DNA of 64,000 nucleotides from Dallia pectoralis (Eukaryota; Chordata; Actinopteri; Esociformes; Umbridae): positions 8,022,234-8,086,233 of the forward strand of contig CM055740.1 in NCBI GenBank assembly GCA_029465975.1, in the 5' to 3' direction. Of this stretch, positions 13,781-26,156 are shown in pieces. The translations under genes were made by a program, and so were the position numbers. Numbering within the stretch: position 1 is the first letter of the stretch; every line of letters starts with the position of its first letter. The notes below the pieces were generated by a model. It ran no database searches, was not told the DNA's origin, and saw only the letters and a list, made by a program, of their open reading frames with translations.

Positions 13781-15307
13781 GTCCCCATGCAGCTGGGTGG
13801 TGGCTGTAATAAAGTGGCATCATCATGTAAATTATCCCGTAGTGGCACAGTGGTAAAGTGTCCCCATGCAGCTGGGTGGTGGCCATAATAAAGTGGCATC
13901 ATCATGTAAATTATCCCGTAGTGGCACAGTGGTAAAGTGTCCCCATGCAGCTGGGTGGTGGCTGTAATAAAGTGGCATCATCATGTAAATTATCCCGTAG
14001 TGGCACAGTGGTAAAGTGTCCCCATGCAGCTGGGTGGTGACCATAATAAAGTGGCATCATCATGTAAATTATCCCGTAGTGGCACAGTGGTAAAGTGTCC
14101 CCATGCAGCTGGGTGGTGACCATAATAAAGTGGCATCATCATGTAAATTATCCCGTAGTGGCACAGTGGTAAAGTGTCCCCATGCAGCTGGGTGGTGGCT
14201 GTAATGAAGTGGCATCATCATGTGAAATATCCTGCAGTGGCACAGTGGTAAGGTGTCCCCATGCAGCTGGGTGGTGGCTGTAATGAAGTGGCATCATCAT
14301 GTGAAATATCCTGCAGTGGCACAGTGGTAAGGTGTCCCCATGCAGCTGGGTGGTGACCATAATAAAGTGGCATCATCATGTAAATTATCCCGTAGTGGCA
14401 CAGTGGTAAAGTGTCCCCATGCAGCTGGGTGGTGACCATAATAAAGTGGCATCATCATGTAAATTATCCCGTAGTGGCACAGTGGTAAAGTGTCCCCATG
14501 CAGCTGGGTGGTGACCATAATAAAGTGGCATCATCATGTAAATTATCCCGTAGTGGCACAGTGGTAAGGTGTCCCCATGCAGCTGGGTGGTGGCTGTAAT
14601 GAAGTGGCGTCATCATGTCAAAAATCCCGTAGTGGCACAGTGGTATGGTGTCCCCATGTAGCTGTGTGGTGACCATATTGGAAGTGGCATCATCATGTGA
14701 AATATCCTGCAGTGGCACAGTGGTAAGGTGTCCCCATGTAGCTGTGTGGTGGCCATATTGAAAGTGGCATCATCATGTGAAATATCCCGCAGTGGCACAG
14801 TGGTAAGGTGTCCCCATGCAGCTGTGTGGTGGCCATATTGGAAGTGGCATCCTCATGTTAAATATCCTGCAGTGGCACAGTGGTAAGGTGTCCCCATGTA
14901 GCTGTGTGGTGGCCATATTGAAAGTGGCATCATCATGTGAAATATCCCGCAGTGGCACAGTGGTAAGGTGTCCCCATGCAGCTGTGTGGTGGCCATATTG
15001 GAAGTGGCATCCTCATGTTAAATATCCCGCAGTGGCACAGTGGTAAGGTTTCCCCATGTAGCTGTGTGGTGGCCATATTGGAAGTGACATCATCATGTGA
15101 AATATCCCGCAGTGGCACAGTGGTAAGGTGTCCCCATGCAGCTGTGTGGTGGCCATATTGGAAGTGGCATCCTCATGTTAAATATCCCGCAGTGGCACAG
15201 TGGTAAGGTTTCCCCATGTAGCTGTGTGGTGACCATATTGGAAGTGGCATCATCATGTGAAATATCCTGCAGTGGCACAGTGGTAAGGTGTCCCCATGTA
15301 GCTGTGT
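13781..15307. repeat. 79/80-bp satellite-like array, about 19 copies
   Basis: The first eleven or so copies are 79 bp (gcagctgggtggtg type); from about 14,640 the unit becomes 80 bp (gtagctgtgtggtggccata type), and near 14,800-15,290 it alternates as a 160-bp dimer. Each copy carries TGGCACAGTGGTAAGG, which fits a pol III A box, without a B box. The many 60-84-codon frames here are artefacts. Confidence 0.96.
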
Positions 15308-15308
15308 T

Positions 15309-15389
15309 GTGTTATTGCCCACACTAGCCTGCTACCCATCCGTATCCCAAATGTATCCATGTTATGTTATTGCCCACACTAGCCTGCTA
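15309..15389. repeat. two-copy direct repeat of 25 bp
   Basis: GTTATTGCCCACACTAGCC continuing tgctac occurs twice, about 55 bp apart, directly after the 80-bp array. Confidence 0.7.
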
Positions 15390-18291
15390 CAATTAATATG
15401 CAGACATCACGTCAATCATTATTTTGGCACTACAATTCCAGGTTCCATTTTTATTCATTATCCTTTTTATTTTATATCTAATGTTCTTTTAATTTAGACT
15501 GCATGTAGGCTAGTAATGATTACTTTGTTTGAGTTTTTTTTTTAATGTCTGATCTTTGACTTTCATTAAAGTATTTCCTCACGTCTTTATTTCCAAAGTG
15601 GGGGAGCGCCCCACACTTTGAGAACTGCTGGTTTAGGGGAAATAAATATGGGTTGCTTCGTCTCATTGCACTCTAGCAACACCTGTGACTTCCAACAAGG
15701 TAGAAGGCTTGAGAGCGCTTTCTTCCTGGCGTATAAGGATTATGGTATTTTATCTTCTTGCTTAACAGGCAGAATGATGTTGGAAATTGCATCGGATGTG
15801 CTGTGGAAGACATATCTCGATATAAACAAATTCTGCTGGACTTGGAGCATCATGATGTTATCACTACTCAGATGGATGCAATATTACTTTGTGATTGCAA
15901 TTATAGTCCACATTAGGTTAAGGAAGTTTATTTAATAGGTTAACAGGACTATAAAGTACATCAGACATTTTCTTCTAATAGGTAACTCTAAAAAGAAAAT
16001 GGCCACCCTGGTTTTAAGCCATTCTAGACAATTTAGATCAATAACATGTTCCCTAAATTATCATCTATGAATGTGTCAAGTTATATTGTTGTCCATATAC
16101 ACAAGACTAACAAATTTGATGGCATAACACTTTAAATTGAAATTGCAATTGATTTACATTGTGATGTTCAACTGGCCAGTTGTTCCTGGCAATTATGTAT
16201 GGTGTTTGGTGTCAGGAAATTAAATGCATTGTCTAGGAAACAGCAGGTGTGTTAGTTCTGCTTTTATGTCTCAACACATAATCACGAATACTGTCTCTTT
16301 TTTTCTGGCTTAGTTGGTACACGTTTAAATACAAAGAACAGGGGAAATAAATCCCAGCAAATTACAGTATATGTACATTACATCTTACAAATCTTAGAAA
16401 TATGAGGATTTTAAGTAATAAAATGTTAAAAATGTATTTAGAAATATAATTCTAAAATAAGAACTGAAAAAAATACTTAAAATATAACCTTGAGTCGCGA
16501 GTGCATTATGTGATATTTCTACTGGCCTACAAATACAAATTCAACACAGTCAAATAGATTCTGCAAACGGGTCAGACTCAATAATGCCTTTCTCTCTATG
16601 CTGAATTTGAACCATTTCAATCTCGGTTGAAGTAGGCAGAGCTTTCGGCACATTTGATGCAGAGATTTGAAAGCAGAGAATTAATAAAAATAAGAAAGGG
16701 GCTTTGGAGGTGTTTATAGATTTCAATTATCTCTCACTTGTAGAGAGCAGAATGTGTGGTCTGATTGGGTCGCCCCTTCAAGTATCACTTGAAATGTACA
16801 ATCTTTTTCCTTTTTCACCACTCTACTAGTCCACCATGCTAAATCTTCAAGGCATTTGCTTTGTAGGGGAATCTGCTTAGCTTGGTGAGTACACAGGGCT
16901 TCTAAGGGCTAAGGTCTGGGGACAAAAAGCTCCCCTTACACACACACACGAACACACGCACACACACACTATAACTAAGTAGCAGTACCAAAAGCGGGAG
17001 TAACGTTGCCGAACGAGGCCCGCTGACCACTGTGCAAACAGACTCAGCGTAATGGGTCGGCCATCTTTGCCACTTCTCCAATTACCCCGCGTTGGTTCAC
17101 ACCCAAGCTCATTCTGTTAATCCCCTACATACGTATCTACCTCACATTCGCTGACGTTCCTCTATCACTCCATTCCCCTCTATCACTCCATCCCTCTATC
17201 ACTCCATACCCCAGCCACCCAGGCAGCGGGAGTTTGGGAATGGAGGGCGCCAGTTGGGAAAACCTGCCTTCTTCAGGTTTAAATAAGATAATGAGGAATA
17301 TGCAAATGCCGTGGGGGCTTATGGGATTACTAGATGTTGGACAGTGGTCTTCCCCACAGCGACGGTGCACTAATACAGGTGTTAGTAAACTGGCCTTAGG
17401 GGCCTGGCTAATTCTGCTCCATTCACTCTCGGATTGTCCTCTCGACCGGGACATTTGTTGCTCTGTTTGCCCCCTGGTAGGGACGCTAGTTTGAGCTGCG
17501 GTGGGTCTACGCTTCCCCACGTTGACTAGACAACGTGTGAGTCGTGGCTGGACTTAGCGAGGTCTTCCATCTGTGACCTATTTGTAAACGAAACTACTTT
17601 ATCAGAGTCTAGTCATTGTGTCTGGTGGGAAAGTACACGGCCTAAAAGGGACACACATTGTTGTCGACGTGTAATCTACTAAAGGGCTGTTATTATTTCT
17701 AGGGCTATGGGGGGAAATGTGTCAGTAGCTGAAAACAAATGAGCACGATAACATGTGAGGTCCATACCAATTTGTTGTTTTTTCTTCATATTATCTGGCC
17801 TGGGAAAATCACAGGCTTTTGTCAAAGGACACCGATGCACCAGTAATGTAAAAATAAGTTAATTTAGTCACTCACAAATATTTTTAAGTACAGATAGTTT
17901 CACACGAGTTGCATTGAAGTGAATTCCCTATCATCTCAATACACAAATCATCACAAACTTCGACAAATGAACCTACTCTTAGCGTCGTCTTCAGAGTCAG
18001 CATGACGGCTACATGAGTGTGACATGTTTCAAGTTACTTTTTGTAACTCACACACTTCTCTAAACAACGTTTTATAGATCTTTAGTACAGAGGAAAGCAC
18101 TGCACTCGATTTCTGGTCAATATATTTCATGAAAACAACTTGACAGGCTTAGGCTGATCTAGCAGTCTAAACTGTTCTTTCCGGTTCACATATGCTCCTG
18201 AAGACTGGGTTCTATTTAGGCATCCTCGTTCTGAAACTCTCTCCTAAGATTTTTTTACAATTTCAGCTGTCACAATCGAAATGTTGTGCAA
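15390..18291. other. intergenic, no gene recognised
   Basis: AT-rich unique DNA with a hAT end remnant at 15590 and a CA run near 16941-16968. Frames 15618-15935 and 17137-17520 show no domain. 17130-17210 has three copies of ctatcactccat. 17285-17330 contains an octamer ATGCAAAT in a complex block. Confidence 0.5.
15590..15636. mobile_element. hAT terminal inverted repeat remnant
   Basis: A near-palindrome pairs CCAAAGTGGGG with CCCCACACTTTGAGAACTGCTGG. The reversed right arm, CAGCAGTTCTCAAAGTG, resembles the Charlie-type hAT end. The body is missing. Confidence 0.45.
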
Positions 18292-18717
18292 TGTCTGGTG
18301 TTTATGTCTGGTGTATATGTCTGGTGTATATGTCTGGTGTTTATGTCTGGTGTATATGTCTGGTGTATATGTCTGGTCTTTATGTCTGGTGTATATGTCT
18401 GGTGTATATGTCTGGTGTTTATGTCTGGTGTATATGTCTGGTGTATATGTCTGGTGTTTATGTCTGGTGTATATGTCTGGTGTATATGTCTGGTGTTTAT
18501 GTCTGGTGTATATGTCTGGTGTATATGTCTGGTGTTTATGTCTGGTGTATATGTCCGGTGTATATGTCTGGTGTATATGTCTGGTGTATATGTCTGGTGT
18601 ATATGTCTGGTGTATATGTCCGGTGTATATGTCCGATGTATATGTCTGATGTATATGTCTGGTGTATATGTCCGGTGTATATGTCCGATGTATATGTCTG
18701 ATGTATATGTCTGGTGT
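18292..18717. repeat. 15-bp minisatellite with 45-bp higher-order period
   Basis: The unit tgtctggtgtatatg repeats about 28 times; in the first two thirds every third copy has ttt in place of tat, making a 45-bp period. The last third mixes gtccggtgt and gtctgatgt variants. Since 15 is a multiple of three, several frames on both strands stay open (YVWCICLVYMSG-type), with no sign of a real gene. Confidence 0.96.
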
Positions 18718-19730
18718 TAACATATGATATCTTAAGTGTTAAGTTGCTGAGCTAGATCCCATGACAAAATAAACAAAATGTATCCATGCTAGTGTAAATA
18801 ATTGACCATTTGTTTTACTTTGAAAATTACATGTCATTCTTCACATTACATGCGTTGCTTATTTGTTACAATCAGTCAAATGTGCAACCTCTCTGAAGCA
18901 TTTAGTGTTTAGCAATGACAAGAAAAACGAACAAACAAATGTCCTCAAACGTTGTAAATGTGTTCCATCCAGGCGCCGGACAGTTTGCATACATCATCAA
19001 AGTGATACCATTATAAAGTCACCTTCCACCTGGTTCAATGATCAATGGATGAATGATCAATGGATGGCAATAAATCAGCATGAGCGACTGACAGAAACTC
19101 AACAGCAGCCCATTTCCTACTGTTCACTGCGATTACTGCCCGCCGACAACAACAATACCAGAATAATTCCCTTTCATGCGCAGGCAATTAGTGACAGGCG
19201 GTTCTGAAGACCCGGCACCCAGATTCCACAGACCCCGGGTCCGCTTCCCGCTTTGTGGTCAGTGGGGGAACTGAATTCTGACTGTTGCATTGACGATTTG
19301 TGGTCTTTCTTCATAAAAGTCAATTTTCTTCACGGAAAAGGAATCAGCATCACAGGCGAGCCAATTTGGTCTTTATGCGCCAGCGGGTGTCCTATAAAAC
19401 TGAAGTGACACACTGTTATGTTCTCGACACATCCATTTTACAGCAGGTCGGCCAAGCATGTTGGGCTGAATCCCGGCTTTAGCACAGCTTCTCTGGGCCT
19501 CCCACAGGCATGTCAAGCACCTGTGAAGCTGACTGACATCCTCAGGTTGACCCATAGTGACTTTCTGGTTGAAAGAGCAGTGTGGAAAAAGCTGGAATGG
19601 CTTGGTACAGATGGCTGTATCACAAGGCTGTAGATAGAGCTGGGTAGCTAGTGAGAAGATACCATTTATCTAAGGAATTCTAATGAATAGATAAGAACTA
19701 ACGTCACAATATCATCCATATCTGGCCTGA

Positions 19731-19840
19731 GGTGGTCCAATGGTCAAGCCAGTGATTTTGGTGCACATGTGTAGCTGCAGTGAGTGTGCAAATCTGACCT
19801 ATTGCTCTTTTGGTAAAGGTCTTATCCTTTTCTAAAAAAA
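19731..19840 (+). mobile_element. possible tRNA-derived SINE fragment
   Basis: The segment has an A-box-like TGGTCCAATGG and, about 50 bases later, GTGCAAATCTG resembling a B box, then a pyrimidine and A-rich tail. The spacing suits a SINE head. I cannot name the family. Confidence 0.35.
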
Positions 19841-21265
19841 ATAGACAAAATATAAAATGGCAGATGTTTTTGGAATGTATGAAAAATATCTAGTGCTAGT
19901 CATGAAACCTGCAAGCCCAACCCATAAGTCTGCAAATCCACTAATACACCAATTTTGTAATTACTATTTTTGTATAACTTCGAGGAATTAGCCATACTAT
20001 TAAAATTTGCAATGCATATTGGTAACACTCTGATGCTGCTAACTGAACTGGGAAATAGCAGGAATAGATTGTTTATTGTTCATTATACTGCTGAAATATT
20101 ATACTGCATTCTGCTAATATAGCATTTTACATTATAATCATATAAGCAACCATTTCCGAAAGCTGTGGTGATATGCAAAAACAAGGTTATGGCCATGGAA
20201 TGGAAACGGGTTATATCTGAGTTTCTACCAAATCTCGTTTTAATGCATGTTTCTGATTTCTCATTTGAATGTCTCAAGTGACAGGGTTTAGTACGCCCTC
20301 TCCTGGTATATTTTGGGAAGTACATTTTGGGAACAAGTTAATGTCTAACATTTTATTAAATTCTGCAGGTTTCAGGGACAGTGGTTAAAGCTAATGTCAC
20401 GGTCAGATACGAATGTGGACATTGAACTATGGGTGTGGTTGTTGTTGAGTACTTTAAATCCACCAAAACGCATGGAAAAAAGCTAAACTGTTTAAGCAGA
20501 ATTGAGAGACTTGATTTCAAAGGTCAAATATTTATTAAGACTGTCTTGATAATTTAGAGCCGGCAGGCAGGTTACTGACTTCTGATCAGCTAAATGTGTG
20601 TTTAAAAATTCTACAGCAAATCAAACTACCGGATTTTGTTCCACTCAGGATCTCCTTTTCTTGTCAGAGCACGGTAAATTACTGTAGTTGTATATTTTCT
20701 CACCTGAAATCTTTAGTAAGACAGATGTTATTGAAAAAAAATGGAACATAACAAAGTTTCTCACCCAAGAGCTCTTTAAATGAATGCACTTTCTAAAGTT
20801 AGTGGCATAGTCGAGAATAATCATTACTCATGAGCTATGTGACTTTAGGTTTGCCCCTACTCCCTAACGGATATGTTTACAACCTGTGGGAAAAGCCTGT
20901 TTCCCACCGCAGGCAAAAGACATCCACACACAGATATACCTCAACTGGTCAAACAATTTGCTTTACTGAGAGGCCATTGTGCACCCCAACCTGGGAAACG
21001 TAATGCTGCAAAATGTATTTGAAGTTGAGCAATACCCCAAAAATGCCCTTCTTTCAGGCTACCTCCTTCTTCTCCGCCCTGTTTTGTTCTTTGGCCGGAG
21101 AGACACAAGACTTGCCATTGTAACAGCTTCTCCTATTTATTCTATTCCGTTAACCCCTTTAAGGAGTGTGGAAATTCCGGCACTCCGGTGGGAGCTTTCT
21201 TCACGGGGTGCAACCTATTTGCTGCTCATAAAACAATATTTAGGTTGATTCAGGGCACTGTGTGC

Positions 21266-21303
21266 GTCACCTCCCTGAATGGGCCCCATTCATGAGAGGT
21301 GAC
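21266..21303. repeat. 38-bp near-perfect inverted repeat
   Basis: Arms GTCACCTC / GAGGTGAC (8 bp) and GAATGGG / CCCATTC (7 bp) are nested around a single C, with 3 and 4 unpaired bases between arms. Confidence 0.8.
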
Positions 21304-24284
21304 GGGTTTAGCGTGGGGCTACGCTGAGGTAGCGTGGGTCCCTGTGTTCTGGGGAGGGGCTGTCACTTGTTAGCGGGGCCGCTAGAAAGGAGGCCCGCCA
21401 GCGTCCGATGCTCGGGTTAGCGTTGAGGTGATTTAACTGCATAATCGGATTGAAACTGAACCACGGTATTTATGTCAGTTCACATTTCATCAAATGGGGA
21501 GTGTGAATCGAAGTCGACGGTACAGAGGGTTAATCCAGAACTAAAGCCAAAATAATTAGGGGCTCCAGCTAATCCACTCGCCATTCGACAAGCCGGGGAG
21601 AACATTGAAATGAGACGAGGCTTTCTGTTGGCAGGCCACTACGGACCAAACATTTAAACGGGCCAATGGCGTCTCAGAATATTACCTCCGCCAGGATCCC
21701 AGATTGAGTATTGGCTTTGGGAGCATTAAAGAGTGTTTTGTTCCGTAGTTTCAGTAATACATTTAGCAATGAATTTAGAATGAAACCGAAGCACATGCAG
21801 TTACGACACACCAAACTGCTGAAGTACACACGAAAGGGGTTTGTAACAACATGGAATCCAAATGAACCACAAGCACATTGACTGAAGCCAAGTGGTGTGT
21901 GTAGGTGTGTGTAGGTGTGTGGAGACACATTATATGCTATACCACAATATGAGGAAATTAATACACAGGAAAAGATAATGGTATTTGGGCATTTGTCTTC
22001 GGTGCCTAGAATCGATTCCTCTTAGACATTCTGCATAAAACTCTGGTTCTCGCACCGCCTGCTCGATATGTGCTACTGAGCATTCTCCATCTCCTGACAG
22101 TACACCTAGCATGTTTGTTATATGGTGAATCCGATTCCTACACAACATACCACCTGGCTAACCAATATCACACCAACGGTGAAATGGAATGACAGGTCAT
22201 AGTGTCAGATTCTCCGTGTCTACATAGAAACTCAATAATCTCTCTGCAGAAGACATAAACAGGGTATTTTGCTGAACAATCTGCCAATATTTTGACGAAG
22301 GGTTATTAACTTGACCGCCAATCATGAGGTCTACTTGCGATGCACGACTCTCAGCCATGGTTACCAAACTTCAAGTCTTCTCTATAGTTGATGGTCTAAG
22401 CCACAAACCATCTGAACTGTACCTTACATACCATAACCTATCTGTGTGTTGGCTATGTTCCATGTATAAGTGTAGCAGGCCTTCAGTTTGTAGGTAAAGC
22501 CCAATTTTGAATGATAAAAAAGCTGCCTGAATTATTTATTACAGATTGTCCCGCGGAAAAAAAACATCTATTGCCATTTTTTAAACACTCAAACTTCTTG
22601 CATGTCCTTATCAGAGACTTTGGCTATGTGTACTTTAAATGGGCGATACTGAATGAAGATGGCCTAAATGATCCCAATTTTCAATGTGCAAGACGAGATG
22701 ATATTCTTTCTCCAAAAACTAAGGCCAAGATCTCAAGACCTGCGTGAAATTGGCATCGTTTAAGATAATAAAGAATGTTGTATAGACATTCAACCACAAT
22801 AGTCTTTTTTCGTACTTTGCTTGTGCCATTAAACGTTTTGTTTGTGCTGGTTCAGTGTTTTTAATATTGGACATTTGATTATATGTGATTATAATCAATG
22901 TCTTGTTTGTTTTTGCTCCAATTGATTTTATGTGATGACAGTCTTGTTTGTTTTTGCTCCATTTGTGCTGTTAGATTGGCCAGAAATTTGATTTAGATAA
23001 AAATGGTAGATGACTATATCGACATATGATTTAACTTTCCTTCTACTAGACACACTTCCACAGGAGCATCTTGAAAAGAAGTGTCGTTTAGCGCCCACTG
23101 GTGGTAAAGTAAAGTATAGCAGAAGGCCCAACATTTAATTTCTACATTTTTCGTTGTCAGGACATCTTAATTAGAGAACATGTTAAAGTTGTTTAATAAA
23201 CACTAACTCATACCTTAGAAGACTTGAGGTGAGGTGGAAAAAACAAACCTATTCTTAAAGTTGCATGCAAGTGTTAGTCTGTATGCTTAAGCATTGTTAA
23301 TACCAGCTCTTGTTGTAATTTAGTGGGGAGGACCATTGTTTGGTTGGTGAAAGGTTAAAATTATGAGAATTATATGTATCCTATCATATTCAAATGCTAT
23401 TTTCTTTAAAACTATTGTAGGTAATCATGTTTTGAATCAGTGTGGCTTTGCTTCAGAGTGAAAGTTCCTGACTTCCTGTTTTGCACTTTTTGACCTTTCT
23501 TCCATAGCTTTCGATGTGTTTGAGGGTGTGCTGATGGGAACGTAGTAAGCCATATATCCGGGAAGATACATTTGAGATATATCTAAAATAAATATTGTGG
23601 AAAGACATTTGCACAGCAATAAACCTTTATCACTAACTTGATCAGCCTGGTTTTGGTTCCTGTGACCTCAAGTCAAAAATATATTATTGATTTTTTTCTT
23701 AGGCAGCAAAAAGGCTGATATATTTGTTCTCGTGACTATATAGCTATGTTCATTAACCTACAAGCAAACAACTCACAATTACGTTATAGGTTAAGACTTC
23801 CAAAAATGCTGATAAAACCTGAAAACATAATTTACAGATGTTTTGGTTAAGAATGTGGTTATTTAACCTTATGTCACCGGTTTTAGAGGGAGCTCCACAA
23901 CCTGAATAGGACGTGGTAATCCCCTCCCACCACTCAATGCCGTTTGATGCACGCTCAACCGGAAAGTCTAAATCGGAATTCTTACACGTCGAAGGTAACG
24001 CACTCTCCAGTCATCTACCCCAATTGAGCTCCTATAGGCACCCAAGCTGGCACAAATGGGCCCCATATGGGCTAATACAGAAGTTTCAAAACCTGGTTGC
24101 ATAAATATCCTGCTGATTGATTGGAGGCAGTGACGTTGCTTTTATTCCACATTTCCACACTGACTATTATACCACTATGATAAAAGATAAATATTATATT
24201 TGTGAACATATGTCATTTTATTCGCCTTTTCTCTGTAGGCTTTGGCATGTTTGAACATAGACCAGAAAATAATATTGCCTATAG

Positions 24285-24420
24285 CAAGCAAGCAAGCAAG
24301 TTTATTTATATACCACAATTCATACATAGAAGCAATCCAATGTGCTTTACAGAGGAAAATAATAAAATGAGCAGAATAAAAATAAATAAAAACAAAATAG
24401 ATAAATAAAATACATGCATT
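24285..24420 (+). mobile_element. LINE 3'-tail-like repeat
   Basis: A (GCAA)n run is followed by GTTTATTTATATACCACAAT, CAATCCAATGTGCTTTACAG and an A-rich end, closely resembling the 3' tail of a widespread teleost LINE. No coding part remains. Confidence 0.5.
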
Positions 24421-24756
24421 TTATAACAATCTGTAATGCTGAAGTCAGGGCATATGCAACCTAGGGCTCCCCTGTGGGAGAACGCTGGGCAGAGCCATCT
24501 ACAAAATTAGCAGTAACCACACAGGATACTTTTAGCAGTATCCACACAGGATACTTTTCTATAGTCAAACATTGCACTTTAACGTTAATAATGGAGTGGA
24601 TTATAAACACTGTTTTATATTTTTGTATTTTCTAAACGTTAGACGATGGTATTTCAAAGAAAATACTAGTTTTTTGGGGAAATATTAAATAGCCATTGCC
24701 ATTTGATCCAGTGAGCTGACTTGAGGTATTTGCTATAAGTAGGTTAACCTCGGTTA

Positions 24757-25118
24757 TATTGTTGCCTGCTGGAATATTAAACCTAATTTGTTGCCTGCTG
24801 GAATATTAAACCTAATTTGTTGCCTGCTGGAATATTAAATCTCATTTGTTACCTGCTGGAATATTAAACCTCATTTGTTGCCTGCTGGAATATTAAACCT
24901 AATTTGTTGCCTGTTGGAATATTAAACCTCATGTGTTGCCTGCTGGAATATTAAATCTCATGTGTTACCTGCTGGAATATTAAACCTCATTTGTTGCCTG
25001 ATGGAATATTAAACCTCATCTGTTGCCTGCTGGAATATTAAACCTCATTTGTTACCTGCTGGAATATTAAACCTCATTTGTTATCTGCTGGAATATTAAA
25101 CCTCATTTGTTGCCTGGC
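24757..25118. repeat. 29-bp minisatellite, about 12-13 copies
   Basis: Unit gttgcctgctggaatattaa followed by acctcattt, with small variants (gttacctg, cctaattt). Confidence 0.95.
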
Positions 25119-26156
25119 AGCAAGTCAGAATCCACTGCGGGAGACACTGTTTGATTTCGTCATCACTCCGCGACAACCCTGTCACGACCACGGAAACTCA
25201 TAATCATAACATTAACTTCCAACCTACTTCTAGTTACTCGTTACTCATGTGTGTCCTGTAAAATATCGATCTTGTGACACATGGTCCTATCAGGTAAGTG
25301 GAACTCATGTCAGTGCTGAACCAAATGTAGACAGCTTTTATTAAGAGGTTTTTACTAGTGCGTACTTTGTGTCAGATGCAGACAACACTTGGCAGCCCTG
25401 TTTCGTGTTCCGTTTCCTTTTACAATGTTTTCTTAGCTAGACAGTTGGCTAGCTCAATATAAGCTGATTGCATAACAAGACTGATATACTACTGTACGCT
25501 TCTATCGTCTGTCTACCTGGTTTCTATTTCACAAAAGTAAACATAACCTATTTCCTAAAATGAAATTGAAACGTTTGCGCTCATCATACATATAAACATA
25601 ATGCAAATACAACCGACTATTACTTTCAACTGTTGTCTCTTTTGGCTAATATAACTTAATGTAGCCTTGTTTTGAAACATTATATTAGTCAGTTCCATCA
25701 ACTGAGAGGAATTCGTGTGTCCACTCTCAGTATTATTGCTTCAAATGTGTCATGTTTGAGGGCTTTCCTGCATGCATGACCTACTTCAGGTCTCCCCTAC
25801 AGCATTTCAATATGATTGTGATGTGGACCAAAGCAAACCTAAAACATCATGCTGCCATTTCCTTGCTTTACAGTACAGTTTTACAGTTTTTCCCATTAAT
25901 GTATGTAATTCTATCTACCTGGAGAAAAAAATTGCAATCATTGTTATGTAAAATAACAGGCTGTTAAATGCATTAGATGGCTGTTGAGTATTTCTTATTT
26001 AAAACATGCTGATACTAAGCAACACAATTAAGCATGTCAGGAGCATCTTCCACACGGTAGGTAAATGATATGGTGGCTTGTCTCCCTTGGTCAGACCCCC
26101 TTGTACTGAATGAGGCGCAGTCTTCCCATATTGCTGGTGTGTGAGCAAGGTTGGGG
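25119..26156. promoter_or_regulatory. upstream region of rnf141
   Basis: The 1 kb before the rnf141 start has no CpG-rich promoter that I can see. A possible splice acceptor (TGAGCAAG|G) lies just before the ATG at about 26150, so a separate 5' UTR exon may lie upstream. No exact promoter is called. Confidence 0.3.

Larger units (their letters stand above)
18718..24284. other. intergenic, no gene recognised
   Basis: Mostly AT-rich. Short frames are scattered and not recognised. Notable are a strong palindrome at 21266-21303, a GC-richer block at 21250-21640, and a 20-bp direct repeat of gtcttgtttgtttttgctcc at 22900 and 22942. Confidence 0.5.

Noticed and set aside
13832..15327. Many 60-84-codon frames on both strands
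   Set aside because: They repeat with the 79/80-bp array and show no protein family.
18192..18723. Frames of 122-169 codons resembling membrane-like repeat proteins
   Set aside because: They are fully explained by the 15-bp tandem unit lacking stop codons; no start context or splice sites.
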